From NCBI GenBank assembly GCA_900541145.1, contig UQIH01000004.1, forward strand, positions 1 to 64,000: DNA of 64,000 bases, in the 5' to 3' direction. The stretch comes from an uncultured Collinsella sp. (GTDB lineage: Bacteria > Actinomycetota > Coriobacteriia > Coriobacteriales > Coriobacteriaceae). Shown in pieces: positions 18,302 through 27,218 of the stretch. Position numbers and translations under genes: made by a program. The notes under the pieces were generated by a model that was not told the origin of the DNA, ran no database searches, and was given only the letters and a program-made list of their open reading frames with translations. Within the stretch, counting starts at the first letter, position 1, and each line of letters opens with the position of its first letter.

Positions 18302-19008
18302 ACGCAGATGCAATCTTTAATTTTGGCGAGTTTCTTCTCACCGATCCCCGATACGCGCATAAGGTCATCGACCGAGGCAAAGGCCCCGTTTTGCGTCCGT
18401 TCGTCGATAATTGACTGGGCCATAGAAGGCCCGATGCCCGAAAGCGTCTGCAGCTCCGCCGCACTTGCCGTATTGATATTCACAAGTCCCGACGAAGACC
18501 CTGTACCAGGGGTCGTGGAAGCACTGCTTTCGGCGGCGCCGACGGCCGCAGCCGTTTGTTGCTCCCCTACCGTCGGCACATAGATCTTTTGACCATCGGT
18601 GATCTTGGACGCACGGTTAAGAACCGTCACATCCGCCTCGGCCGTAAGCCCTCCGGCGGCAACAATCGCCTGGGACACCCGTGCTCCATCTTTAAGCCGG
18701 TACACGCCAGGCTTCACAACGGCGCCATCAACATCGACGTACACCTCGGCAGCAGAGGAGCTCTTGGCAGACGGCTCATCGGCATCGTCAGGAGAGGCAT
18801 CCCCGGCCCTGCGCACATCCGAGGCGCTCGCCTCATCACTACGCTCAAACGATACGTCGCTGGAGTGACCACCAAAACCTGCCATCGCCAAGCCGCTCGC
18901 GGCGGCAATGACAACCAGGATCGCCACGACCATCGCCTTATGGCCGAGCAGCTTTTCTGCCCAGCGGTCCATCCGTTTAACCCGTTCGTGTTGCTCGCGC
19001 TGCGCCAT
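18298..19008 (-). CDS. comEA: ComEA helix-hairpin-helix DNA-binding competence protein
   Basis: Membrane-anchored receptor that binds double-stranded DNA outside the cell and passes it to ComEC. The 236 residues have a cytoplasmic N-terminus, one hydrophobic anchor (about 25-45), a Ser/Asp-rich linker, an SLBB domain (VYVDVDGAVVKPGVYRL) and a C-terminal double helix-hairpin-helix (VNINTASAAELQTLSGIGPS, then RVSGIGEKKLAKIK). The ATG at 19008 has GGGAGG 8 nt upstream. An 18-bp sequence shared with the dprA operon lies 78 bp upstream. Confidence 0.95.
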   Translation of the reverse strand: MAQREQHERVKRMDRWAEKLLGHKAMVVAILVVIAAASGLAMAGFGGHSSDVSFERSDEASASDVRRAGDASPDDADEPSAKSSSAAEVYVDVDGAVVKPGVYRLKDGARVSQAIVAAGGLTAEADVTVLNRASKITDGQKIYVPTVGEQQTAAAVGAAESSASTTPGTGSSSGLVNINTASAAELQTLSGIGPSMAQSIIDERTQNGAFASVDDLMRVSGIGEKKLAKIKDCICV

Positions 19009-19086
19009 AGCAAACACCTCCCAACACCATCGTGTCAGGAAACGAACGCCGCAGCCTCCGCACGCCCACACCGGTTTTCGCGGTCA

Positions 19087-19104
19087 AACCAAAAGCTGAC
19101 CAAA
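19087..19104 (-). promoter_or_regulatory. Shared competence-operon motif, copy 1 (upstream of comEA)
   Basis: The minus strand reads TTTGGTCAGCTTTTGGTT, with two TTTGGT units 11 bp apart. The identical 18 bp, same orientation and similar distance, occurs upstream of yraN-comM-dprA (48440-48457). It may be an activator site or a leader-RNA element. No good -10 follows it, which would fit an activator-dependent promoter. Confidence 0.6.
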
Positions 19105-19176
19105 ACCTTGCGGAAAAGTGTCCATTTATTCAGGCACACGTCGACAAATGAACCGTTTATCGCCTAATGCCCAGAT

Positions 19177-19212
19177 AGAAAAAGACCGACGATGCAAAAT
19201 CACCGCCGGTCT
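19177..19212 (-). terminator. Rho-independent terminator of thiI operon
   Basis: AGACCG (19183-19188) pairs with CGGTCT (19207-19212), extended by inner CG pairs, followed by five U in the minus-strand RNA. It begins about 10 bp after the thiI stop. Confidence 0.75.
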
Positions 19213-19222
19213 ATACACAACA

Positions 19223-20467
19223 TTATTCGTGATCTTGGTAAATCTCACGTGGAGCGAGCTCGGAATGTTTGCGTTTTAAGGTCTTAGGGGCCTTATACGT
19301 GTTGCTCTCGAAGTCGATATACTCGGTCTGCTTGAGCAAGCGCTCAATCATCTCCTCGTGATCGAACAGCTCCCACGCCTCATGCACGGCATCGAGTTTG
19401 GCGTGCGTCTCGGGGCGGCGCGGCATAAAGAGCGTGCAGCAATCGGGAGCGGCCTCGGTCGAGATATCGAAGGTACCGATTTCCTCGGCACGCGCGATGA
19501 TCTCCTGCTTGTCCGAACCAATCAGCGGGCGGAACACGGGGATCTTGACGGCCTCGTTGACGGCCATGATGTTCTCGAGCGTCTGGGAAGCAACCTGACC
19601 GAGCGATTCACCGGTCACAATAGCCTTGGCGCCCTCGATATGCGCAATGCGCTCGGCAACCGAATACATAATGCGACGGTACATGATCACGCGCAGGTTG
19701 CTGGGGCAGGTCACCGAGATCTCACGCTGACAATCGCCAAACGGCACCACGTACAGGCGGCCGATCTGGACACCCGGCTCAAGCGCACGGATGATGTCCT
19801 GCACCAAATACTCGCTCGTGTCGGGCGTCTGCGGACGACCGGAGAAATGTACCGGCACGCACACCGCGCCGCGACGCGCGAGCATCCAGGTCGCTACCGG
19901 AGAATCGATACCCGACGACAGTAGCGTCACGACCTTGCCGGCAGATCCCACCGGCAGACCGCCCACGCCGCGCTCGGAGCGCGCGTACACATAAACGCTA
20001 CCCTGGACCACCAGCACGTGCACCATTGCGTCGGGGTCGTGCATCTGGACCTTTTTATCGGGAAACGCCTCGCACAACACCTCTCCCACCTGACGATTGA
20101 TATCAATCGAGGTGAGCTCGTAGTCGGTGTTCGAGCGCTTGGCATGCACCTTAAACGACTCAAAGGGACCAAACTTGCGCAGCGCCTTCACGGCGGCGGC
20201 GCAGTACTCCTGCGGGTCGCGGTTCGTGTGATATGCCAGGGACACGCGAGCAACGCCGGGGACGGTGCGAATGACGCGCGCCGCCTCGTCGGCCTGATGC
20301 TCGTTAAAGGTCACGAGGATATAACCGGAAATTCGAGACACGGCATTCACGGAAAAGGCGGCCAAGGCCGCCTTGATGTTATCCATGAGGATATGCTCAA
20401 AATGTGCGCGGTTCTTGCCCTTCAGTCCAACCTCGTGATAGTGGACCAGGCAGACGCGGGCTGCCAT
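19223..20467 (-). CDS. thiI: tRNA 4-thiouridine synthetase ThiI
   Basis: ATP-dependent sulfurtransferase acceptor that forms s4U8 in tRNA and can supply sulfur for thiamine. The 414 residues start with an N-terminal ferredoxin-like/THUMP region (to about 170) and then the PP-loop motif LSSGIDSPVATWML. It ends without a rhodanese domain, as in the short Gram-positive form, so an external cysteine desulfurase partner is expected. It is the last gene of mihF-gmk-rpoZ-thiI, following rpoZ with no gap. Confidence 0.96.
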   Translation of the reverse strand: MAARVCLVHYHEVGLKGKNRAHFEHILMDNIKAALAAFSVNAVSRISGYILVTFNEHQADEAARVIRTVPGVARVSLAYHTNRDPQEYCAAAVKALRKFGPFESFKVHAKRSNTDYELTSIDINRQVGEVLCEAFPDKKVQMHDPDAMVHVLVVQGSVYVYARSERGVGGLPVGSAGKVVTLLSSGIDSPVATWMLARRGAVCVPVHFSGRPQTPDTSEYLVQDIIRALEPGVQIGRLYVVPFGDCQREISVTCPSNLRVIMYRRIMYSVAERIAHIEGAKAIVTGESLGQVASQTLENIMAVNEAVKIPVFRPLIGSDKQEIIARAEEIGTFDISTEAAPDCCTLFMPRRPETHAKLDAVHEAWELFDHEEMIERLLKQTEYIDFESNTYKAPKTLKRKHSELAPREIYQDHE

Positions 20468-20749
20468 TTAGGCTTCAGCAACCTTGTGGCCGAGCGCCTT
20501 CTCGTAACGGGCCTCGTCGTAGGAGATGTCGCCGTCGACAATCTCGTCCATAGCCATCGAGATGGTATCGGCACCGGAGAGTGCAATGGTGATGTCGTCG
20601 ACATCCTGAACGGCGAGCACGCGGTTGTGCTGGCCACGCAGCATGCTGTTAATGTCGCAGGCGCGCTTGGAGGCAAGCGAGGCGAGCAGGAAGCGGTTGT
20701 GATCGGTCTTCTCCAGAAGATCGTCAATGCAAGGCTTTACAACGGACAC
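20468..20749 (-). CDS. rpoZ: DNA-directed RNA polymerase omega subunit
   Basis: Small subunit that assists beta' folding and RNA polymerase assembly. The 93 residues contain the conserved DDLLEKTDHNRFLLASLASKRACDI segment, the core omega motif (written here across two helices). The start is GTG at 20749, 5 bp after gmk; GAGG is only 3 nt away and AGGA 10 nt away, so initiation is probably coupled to gmk. The gmk-rpoZ pairing is standard. Confidence 0.95.
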   Translation of the reverse strand: MSVVKPCIDDLLEKTDHNRFLLASLASKRACDINSMLRGQHNRVLAVQDVDDITIALSGADTISMAMDEIVDGDISYDEARYEKALGHKVAEA

Positions 20750-20754
20750 GGACC

Positions 20755-21324
20755 TCAGATCCTTTCATGCATATCGAGAACGCGAACGAGCTCATCGGTC
20801 GCGCGGTCGAGATCGTCATTCACCACGACGTCGTCGTAGCGGTCGGCAAGGGCAAGCTCATGGGCGGCGTTTGCCATACGCAGCTCGATCGTCTCGGGCG
20901 TCTCGGTACCGCGACCGACCAGACGCTCGCGGAGCACCTCGAGCGAAGGCGGCTTGATAAAAATCAGCACGGCCTCGGGGAAACGCTCCTTGACCTGCAA
21001 GGCACCCTGGACATCGATCTCCAAGATTAGAGACGAACCAGAGGCAAGCTTGGATGTGACCTCGCTCACCAAGGTGCCGTAGCAGTTACCGTGGACCTCG
21101 GCCCACTCAACAAACTCGCCGTTTGCCACGCGGCGGTCGAACTCCTCGCGCGTCAGAAAAAAGTAATTGACGCCGTCGACCTCGCCTTTGCGTGGGGCTC
21201 GCGTGGTAGCCGAAACCGTCAGGCCCAGGTTAGAGCGACGCTCGCGCACACGAGTGACGAGCGTGCCCTTGCCTGCACCTGACGGTCCAGAAATCACAAA
21301 GAGCTTTGAATCCTGAGCGCTCAC
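20755..21324 (-). CDS. gmk: Guanylate kinase
   Basis: Converts GMP to GDP with ATP. The 189 residues have the P-loop SGPSGAGKGTL, the GMP-binding segment (SATTRAPRKGEVDGVNYFF), and the lid and C-terminal helices at normal family length. The start is GTG at 21324, directly after the mihF stop (TAAGTG), with little Shine-Dalgarno pairing, which points to translational coupling. Confidence 0.97.
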   Translation of the reverse strand: MSAQDSKLFVISGPSGAGKGTLVTRVRERRSNLGLTVSATTRAPRKGEVDGVNYFFLTREEFDRRVANGEFVEWAEVHGNCYGTLVSEVTSKLASGSSLILEIDVQGALQVKERFPEAVLIFIKPPSLEVLRERLVGRGTETPETIELRMANAAHELALADRYDDVVVNDDLDRATDELVRVLDMHERI

Positions 21325-21633
21325 TTATTTGGTCAGCTGCTCGAGGAGCTGCTCGCGCTGACGGACACCGAGGCCCTGGACGCGACGGGTAGCGGAGATG
21401 CCGAGCTCCTCCATGATCTTGGCGGCCTTGGCCTTGCCATAACCGGGCAAGGACTCGATGAGGGTGGAAACCTTCATGCGGGAAGCGATGGGGTCATCGG
21501 AGTTGAGCACGGACTCGAGGGACTTCTCGCCCTTCTTGATCTGCTCGCGAAGCTCAGCGCGGGCGTGACGTGCGGCAGCAGCCTTCTCAAGAGCCTGCTT
21601 GCGCTGCTCGTCGGTAAGCTGAGGGAGTGCCAT
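21325..21633 (-). CDS. mihF: Actinobacterial integration host factor MihF
   Basis: Small nucleoid-associated DNA-binding protein of the actinobacterial IHF type, unrelated to proteobacterial IHF. The 102 residues have a long basic N-terminal helix (EQRKQALEKAAAARHARAEL) and a helix-hairpin-helix-like segment (IESLPGYGKAKAAKIMEEL). The ATG at 21633 follows GGAGGTTCG. mihF-gmk-rpoZ is the characteristic actinobacterial order, which supports the taxonomic call. It appears to have two promoters. Confidence 0.95.
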   Translation of the reverse strand: MALPQLTDEQRKQALEKAAAARHARAELREQIKKGEKSLESVLNSDDPIASRMKVSTLIESLPGYGKAKAAKIMEELGISATRRVQGLGVRQREQLLEQLTK

Positions 21634-21677
21634 TCGAACCTCCAAATAGTTGGGTTATATCTGATGCAATAATTGGC

Positions 21678-21686
21678 ATTTTAGCA
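21678..21686 (-). promoter_or_regulatory. Second mihF promoter, extended -10
   Basis: The minus strand reads TGC-TAAAAT, ending about 45 bp before the mihF ATG. No clear -35 is seen. It resembles other extended -10 elements in this window. Confidence 0.4.
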
Positions 21687-21722
21687 CGTAAAACGCACTA
21701 AATGCCCAATCGACGGAACCAT

Positions 21723-21751
21723 AGATTAGACGATACCTGCGAAAAGTGCAA
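21723..21751 (-). promoter_or_regulatory. mihF promoter with -35 and -10
   Basis: The minus strand has TTGCAC (21751-21746), a 17-bp spacer and TAATCT (21728-21723). The spacer contains TTTTCGCAGG, one of three copies of the CGCAGG sequence around this promoter. Confidence 0.55.
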
Positions 21752-21769
21752 TATACGGAGGTCAAAGTT

Positions 21770-21828
21770 AAGCCCCTGACCTGCGATTCCACACAAAGGA
21801 TGGGAAAGTTTTCGCAGGCACAGGGGCT
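21770..21828 (-). terminator. Large hairpin after pyrF, possible terminator
   Basis: AGCCCCTG (21828-21821) pairs with CAGGGGCT (21777-21770), and inside it CTGCGA (21817-21812) pairs with TCGCAG (21786-21781). The U tract after it is poor (UUAACUUUG). It lies between the pyrF stop and the mihF promoter. Part of the stem can alternatively pair with 21736-21745. Confidence 0.5.
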
Positions 21829-21873
21829 AATTTGTGCTAATGAGACCCAAAAGTGGTGACTTGAGGGAATCTT

Positions 21874-22590
21874 TTAGGCGACGTTTTCGACCAGCTCGGC
21901 AACGATAGCGTCAAATGCGGCAACAGGGTCGTCGGCACCGGTAATGGGTCGGCCCACCACGATGTGGCTCGCACCGCGCTCGATAGCCTGGGAGGGCGTC
22001 GCCACGCGGGATTGATCGCCCAGGGCGGCACCCACCGGACGCACGCCCGGAGTCACGATCAGGGCATCGGGACCCAGCAGCTCACGCATGTCGTGAGCCT
22101 CCATCGGCGAGCACACGATGCCATCGATGCCGTTGGCCTGAGCGAGCTTTGCCAGGCGGGCGGCCTCCTCGGCCACGGGCGACTCGACGCCAATCTCGCT
22201 CAAGGCATCCTGATTCATGCTCGTAAGAACGGTGATGGCGACGAGCTTAGCGCGGTCCTCGCGCGCCTCCTCGGCACCCTCGCGGCAGGCAGCGAGCATG
22301 GCGCCCGAACCCAAACCGTGGACCGAAAGCAGATCGGCACCGGCAAGCGAGGCCGAGCGGGCGGCACCGCGAACCTGATGCGGAATATCATGGAACTTAA
22401 GGTCAAGGAAGACCTTAAAGCCCAGGTCCTTGAATGTCTTGACGATCTCGGGGCCCTCAGCGTAATAGAGCGTCATACCAACCTTAAGCCAGGCGGCATG
22501 GCCCGAAAGCTCGTGGGCGAGCTCGAGCGCACGCTCACGATCGCAGTCGAGGGCGACGATTACGCGGTCGCGGGCATCGGTCTCTAGCAT
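21874..22590 (-). CDS. pyrF: Orotidine 5'-phosphate decarboxylase
   Basis: Last step of UMP synthesis, decarboxylation of OMP. The 238 residues form a TIM barrel: VALDCDRERALEL at the start, the catalytic FLDLKFHDIPHQV (D-x-K-x-x-D), and the phosphate loop VTPGVRP. The ATG at 22590 overlaps the end of pyrD by 7 bp. It is the last gene of the pyr operon. Confidence 0.96.
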   Translation of the reverse strand: MLETDARDRVIVALDCDRERALELAHELSGHAAWLKVGMTLYYAEGPEIVKTFKDLGFKVFLDLKFHDIPHQVRGAARSASLAGADLLSVHGLGSGAMLAACREGAEEAREDRAKLVAITVLTSMNQDALSEIGVESPVAEEAARLAKLAQANGIDGIVCSPMEAHDMRELLGPDALIVTPGVRPVGAALGDQSRVATPSQAIERGASHIVVGRPITGADDPVAAFDAIVAELVENVA

Positions 22591-23507
22591 TCGAAAGCAC
22601 CTACCAGCTCGTTGATGTCCTTTACGCCCTGGGACTCGGCCCAGGCCTCGAGCTCATGCGCGATCTTGAGCGAAGCGCACGGATCGACGAAGTTGGCCAT
22701 GCCAACCGACACGCAGGTGGCACCGGCCAGGATAAACTCGGCCGCATCCTCGCCGGTCATGACACCGCCGACACCGTTGATGGGGATATCGACGGCCTGG
22801 GCAACCTCCCAGACCATGCGCACGGCGATGTGGTGGCACAGCGGGCCCGAAAGGCCGCCCTTGGGCTTGGCCACGCGGGACTTGCGGGTATGGACGTCGA
22901 TGGCCATGCCCTGGATGGAGTTGATAACTGAAAGGCCGTCGGCACCGGCAGCCTCGAGGGCCCTGGCGATCTCGGCGACGTTGACCGGCGCCATCTTCAC
23001 GAACAGCGGCTTATCGGTCACCTTACGGCAGGCAGCCATAACGGAAGAGGCGCCCTCGGGCGTGGAGCCCATGGCGGCACCGCCGGCGGCGATATTAGGG
23101 CAGCTCACGTTGATCTCGTAGCCGGCAGCCCAGGGGCACAGCTCGACATACATCTCGAGCGCGCGGACAAACTCCTCGACGGAGTGACCGGCGACCTGGC
23201 AGATGACCTGGCAACCGTCCTTGGAGAGCTGCTCGAGCCACGGACCAGACTCACGGGCAAAGGCAGCCACGCCAGGGTTCTGAAGGCCCACGGAGTTGAT
23301 CATGCCGCCCGGGATCTCGGCCATGCGGGGCGCGGGGTTGCCGGGCCAGGGCTCGGCAGCGCAACCCTTGGTGGTGATGGCGCCCAGCTGGGAAACATCA
23401 AAGAAGTTCTGGAACTGCCAACCGTAGCCAAAGGTACCGGCTGCGGTGTTGATGGGGTTCTGCATCTTGACGCCGCCGAAATCGACGGCCATGTTCACGG
23501 TACCCAC
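22584..23507 (-). CDS. pyrD: Dihydroorotate dehydrogenase, class 1B catalytic subunit
   Basis: Flavoprotein that oxidises dihydroorotate to orotate; class 1B enzymes work with PyrK and use NAD. The roughly 307 residues include KMQNPINTAAGTFGYG, YEINVSCPN with the class 1 catalytic cysteine region, and the FMN-phosphate end GVGGVMTGEDAAEFI. The start is ambiguous: GTG at 23507 overlaps the pyrK stop (TAGTG), and GTG at 23498 or ATG at 23492 are alternatives. Adjacent pyrK supports class 1B. Confidence 0.95.
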   Translation of the reverse strand: MGTVNMAVDFGGVKMQNPINTAAGTFGYGWQFQNFFDVSQLGAITTKGCAAEPWPGNPAPRMAEIPGGMINSVGLQNPGVAAFARESGPWLEQLSKDGCQVICQVAGHSVEEFVRALEMYVELCPWAAGYEINVSCPNIAAGGAAMGSTPEGASSVMAACRKVTDKPLFVKMAPVNVAEIARALEAAGADGLSVINSIQGMAIDVHTRKSRVAKPKGGLSGPLCHHIAVRMVWEVAQAVDIPINGVGGVMTGEDAAEFILAGATCVSVGMANFVDPCASLKIAHELEAWAESQGVKDINELVGAFEC

Positions 23508-24298
23508 TAGAAGACCACCACCTTGGAAGCATCGAACACGGGGCCGCACATGCAAGCACCCTTCATACCGTCGACCGTCTCGACATTGCAGGTGTTGCAG
23601 GCGCCAAAGCCACAGCTCATCATGCGCTCAAGCGACACCTCGCAGTACGCACCGGCCTCGGCGGCAGCGGCGGCGACTTTCTTCATCATGACAGCGGGGC
23701 CACAGCTGGCCACATAGTCGTAGCCGCCCTCGCCGAGCAGCTCAGCTGCCGGGTCGGTGCAAAAACCGTGCGTGCCCAGCGTGCCATCATCGGTGCACAC
23801 GTTAACTGTGGCGCCCAGCGCGCGGAACTCATCGACACCCACGGCCTTGGAAGCGGTGCCAAAGCCCAAGCACACGTCCACATCAACACCCTGCTCGGCA
23901 AGCATGCCGGCGAGGCACAGCACGGGCGGAACGCCGATGCCGCCCGCCACGAGCAGCGCCTTCCTGGTGCCCTCGGGTACCATCCAACCACGACCACCGG
24001 GGCCCAGCAGGTTAGAGGTGGAGCCAGGGCCCATCTGGGACAAACGACGGGTATCGTCGCCCACGACGGCGTACCACAGCTCGACGGTACCGGCCTGGGC
24101 GTCGGCGCGATAGAAGCTCAGGGGCACGCGAAGCAGCGAGGACGCATCGCCGGGCACGGCGATGTTCACAAACTGACCGGGCTTGAGCGCACTTGCAAGC
24201 TTGGGGGCCGAAATAACGAGCGAGAAGATGCCGTCGGCGATCTCCTGGTTCGAGACGACCTCGAAGTCGTGCATGCGTGCAGTGGAAGGTGTGGGCAT
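23507..24298 (-). CDS. pyrK: Dihydroorotate dehydrogenase electron transfer subunit
   Basis: Partner of PyrD that moves electrons to NAD through FAD and a [2Fe-2S] cluster. The 263 residues have a ferredoxin-reductase-type FAD domain (LKPGQFVNIAVPG, RVPLSFY), an NAD domain (VAGGIGVPPVLCLA) and the C-terminal cluster cysteines in MSCGFGACNTC plus a later CMCG. It starts at ATG 24298 after a 92-bp gap from pyrC that holds a hairpin; the stop overlaps pyrD. Confidence 0.95.
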   Translation of the reverse strand: MPTPSTARMHDFEVVSNQEIADGIFSLVISAPKLASALKPGQFVNIAVPGDASSLLRVPLSFYRADAQAGTVELWYAVVGDDTRRLSQMGPGSTSNLLGPGGRGWMVPEGTRKALLVAGGIGVPPVLCLAGMLAEQGVDVDVCLGFGTASKAVGVDEFRALGATVNVCTDDGTLGTHGFCTDPAAELLGEGGYDYVASCGPAVMMKKVAAAAAEAGAYCEVSLERMMSCGFGACNTCNVETVDGMKGACMCGPVFDASKVVVF

Positions 24299-24345
24299 AG
24301 ACGCTCCAATCCCCCATGCGATTGCATGGTCAAAACGAACAGAAA

Positions 24346-24370
24346 GCGCGGCACCGCAAGGGCACCGCGC
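24346..24370 (-). promoter_or_regulatory. Intercistronic hairpin between pyrC and pyrK
   Basis: In the minus-strand RNA GCGCGGUGCC and GGUGCCGCGC pair over 10 bp using two G-U pairs, with a 5-nt loop; the plus strand would have A-C mismatches there. A U-rich run (UUUCUGUUCGUUUU) follows. It may be an internal attenuator or an mRNA-processing barrier in the pyr operon. Confidence 0.45.
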
Positions 24371-24390
24371 ACAAAAGCGATAAGGCTATG

Positions 24391-25680
24391 CTAGCAGATG
24401 CAGCCGTCGGCGAGCGTCTGCTTACCGCCGACAAACACATCGGTGGCACGACCGGTGAGCGTGCGGCCGGCGAAACCGGAGTTCTCGGCGCGCGACTCGT
24501 AACCGTCCTCGCCGACCGTCCAGGTGGCGGACGCGTCGAACACGGTCAGGTCGGCAACGGAGCCCGCCTTGACCTGAACCTGGTCGAGGCCCAGGATCTC
24601 ACGCGGCTTGATGGCCATGAGCTCGACCATGCGGCCCATGCTCATCTTACCCGTGTTGACCAGCTCGGTGAGCACGAGCGACAGCGAGGTCTCGAGGCCG
24701 ATCATGCCAAAGGGTGCGAGCTCGAACTCGCGGGCCTTCTCCCACGGGGTGTGCGGAGCGTGATCGGTAACGATCACGTCGACGGTACCGTCGATGACGC
24801 CCTGACGAATGGCTTCGGCGTCCTCGTCGGTGCGCAGCGGCGGATTGACCTTGAGCGAGGTGTTGTAGGTCTCGTCCAAGTCGTTCTCGGTCAGGAACAT
24901 GTGGTGCGGGGTGGCCTCGCAGGTAACCTGAACGCCAGCGGCCTTACCGGCACGCACGATCTCCAGGCCATGGGCGGTGGAGATGTGCTGGATGTGCAGC
25001 TTGGCACCGGTCAGCTTGGCGATCTCGATGTCGCGGGCGATCTGAAGCTCCTCGCCGGCGGCCGGCCAGCCCTCGAGGGCCAAACGGGTCGAGACCTTGC
25101 CCTCGTTGATCTGGCCGTGGCCGACCAGATCCTCGTCCTGGCAGTGGCTCATAAAGACCTTGCCGAACATCTTGCCGTAGTCCATGCAGCGACGGAGCAT
25201 GCCCGCGCCCTGCACGCCGCGACCATCGTCGGTGAAGGCGACGGCGCCGTGGGCGACCATATCGCCCATCTCGGACATGGCCTCGCCCTTAAGACCGCGG
25301 GTCATAGCGCCCGACGGATAGACGCGGCAGTGACCGACCTCGGCAGCGCGGGACTTGACGAACTCCACGACGGTGCCGTTATCGGTGACGGGGTCGGTGT
25401 TGGGCATGGCGCACACGCCGGTGAAGCCGCCCTTGGCAGCAGCGCGGGTACCGCTCTCGATGTCCTCTTTGACCTCGTAGCCGGGCTCGCGAAGGTGAAC
25501 GTGCATATCCACCAGGCCGGGGACGAGGTACTTGCCGGAAAGGTCGCGGATCTCGGCTCCCTCGACGGCGAGATTCTCGCCGACCTCGGCGATCTTGTCG
25601 CCGTCAATCAGGACGTCAACGACACCGTCAAGCTCGACGGACGGGTCGATGACGTGGGCATTCTTAAGAAGCAAGGCCAT
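24391..25680 (-). CDS. pyrC: Dihydroorotase
   Basis: Zinc enzyme that closes carbamoyl-aspartate to dihydroorotate. The 429 residues are a class I dihydroorotase: metal motif DMHVHLREPGYE, substrate motif CAMPNTDPVTDN, and a later VTDHAPHTPWEK. The ATG at 25680 has GGAGGT 7 nt upstream; another ATG at 25695 overlaps that ribosome site and is less likely. It overlaps the pyrB end by 17 bp. Confidence 0.97.
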   Translation of the reverse strand: MALLLKNAHVIDPSVELDGVVDVLIDGDKIAEVGENLAVEGAEIRDLSGKYLVPGLVDMHVHLREPGYEVKEDIESGTRAAAKGGFTGVCAMPNTDPVTDNGTVVEFVKSRAAEVGHCRVYPSGAMTRGLKGEAMSEMGDMVAHGAVAFTDDGRGVQGAGMLRRCMDYGKMFGKVFMSHCQDEDLVGHGQINEGKVSTRLALEGWPAAGEELQIARDIEIAKLTGAKLHIQHISTAHGLEIVRAGKAAGVQVTCEATPHHMFLTENDLDETYNTSLKVNPPLRTDEDAEAIRQGVIDGTVDVIVTDHAPHTPWEKAREFELAPFGMIGLETSLSLVLTELVNTGKMSMGRMVELMAIKPREILGLDQVQVKAGSVADLTVFDASATWTVGEDGYESRAENSGFAGRTLTGRATDVFVGGKQTLADGCIC

Positions 25681-26608
25681 TATCGGCACCTCCAAGCAGC
25701 AGATACAGGATAGCCATACGCACGCAGATACCGGCGTAGACCTGCTCCAGGATGACGGAGCGTTGCGGGTGGTCGGCCATATAGGAATCGAACTCGACGC
25801 CGCGGTTGATGGGGCCCGGGTGGCAGATGATCGCGTCGGGCTTCATGAGCTTCTCGCGGTCCTTGGTCAGACCGAAGAGCTTGTGGTACTCACGAATGGT
25901 CGGGAACGGGGCACCCTCGAGACGCTCCTGCTGCACGCGCAGCATGTAGACGACGTCCAGCTCGGGCAGGACGGAATCGAGGTCGCTCGTCACGTGGTCG
26001 CAGCCCAGGACCTCGGGCGCCGGCGGCAGCAGCGTGCCGGGGGCGACGGCGTAGGTCTCGCAGCCCATGATCTTAAGGGCGGGGATCAGCGAGCCGCAGA
26101 CGCGGGAGTGCGCGATATCGCCGACGACGGCGACCTTCAGACCGTGGAAGTCACCCTTGTGCTCCCAGATGGTGTACAGGTCGAGCAGGGCCTGCGTGGG
26201 ATGGTTGTGCTTGCCGTCACCGGCGCAGATGACGCTCGCGGGCGAGTTCTGCGTGACGATGTAGGGAGCACCGGCGTGCTTATCGCGCACGACGATGCAG
26301 TCGATCTTGTAGGCGTTGAGGGTCTCGACGGTGTCGACGAGGCTCTCGCCCTTGACCGTGGAGGTCGAGGAGCCGCCAAAGTTGAGGCTGTCGGCCGAAA
26401 GACGCTTCTCGGCGAGCTCGAAGGAGCTGCGGGTGCGCGTCGAGGGCTCGTTGAACATGTTGACGATGGTCTTGCCCTTGAGCGTGGGGACCTTCTTGAT
26501 GGCACGCTCGTTGACCTCGGAGAACGCCTTGGCGGTCTCGAGGATGAGCTTGATGTCCTCTTCGGAGTACTCGGTAATGTCGATCAGGTGCTTATGGTTG
26601 AACGCCAC
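25664..26608 (-). CDS. pyrB: Aspartate carbamoyltransferase catalytic subunit
   Basis: Joins carbamoyl phosphate and aspartate, the committed step of pyrimidine synthesis. The 314 residues have the carbamoyl-phosphate motif FNEPSTRTRSSFE, GDGKHNHPTQALLDL, and the aspartate loop region near the C-terminus. I prefer GTG at 26608, with GGGAGGT 10 nt upstream and 4 nt after the pyrR stop; GTG at 26620 is an alternative. No pyrI is present, as expected for Gram-positives. Confidence 0.96.
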   Translation of the reverse strand: MAFNHKHLIDITEYSEEDIKLILETAKAFSEVNERAIKKVPTLKGKTIVNMFNEPSTRTRSSFELAEKRLSADSLNFGGSSTSTVKGESLVDTVETLNAYKIDCIVVRDKHAGAPYIVTQNSPASVICAGDGKHNHPTQALLDLYTIWEHKGDFHGLKVAVVGDIAHSRVCGSLIPALKIMGCETYAVAPGTLLPPAPEVLGCDHVTSDLDSVLPELDVVYMLRVQQERLEGAPFPTIREYHKLFGLTKDREKLMKPDAIICHPGPINRGVEFDSYMADHPQRSVILEQVYAGICVRMAILYLLLGGADNGLAS

Positions 26609-26612
26609 GGTA

Positions 26613-27209
<597 letters not shown>

Positions 27210-27218
27210 TCACATGTC

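Noticed and set aside
21328..21338. TTTGGTCAGCT, an 11-base partial match to the competence motif on the plus strand
   Set aside because: It is the C-terminal coding sequence of mihF (Leu-Thr-Lys-stop), has only one half-site and lies in no promoter.
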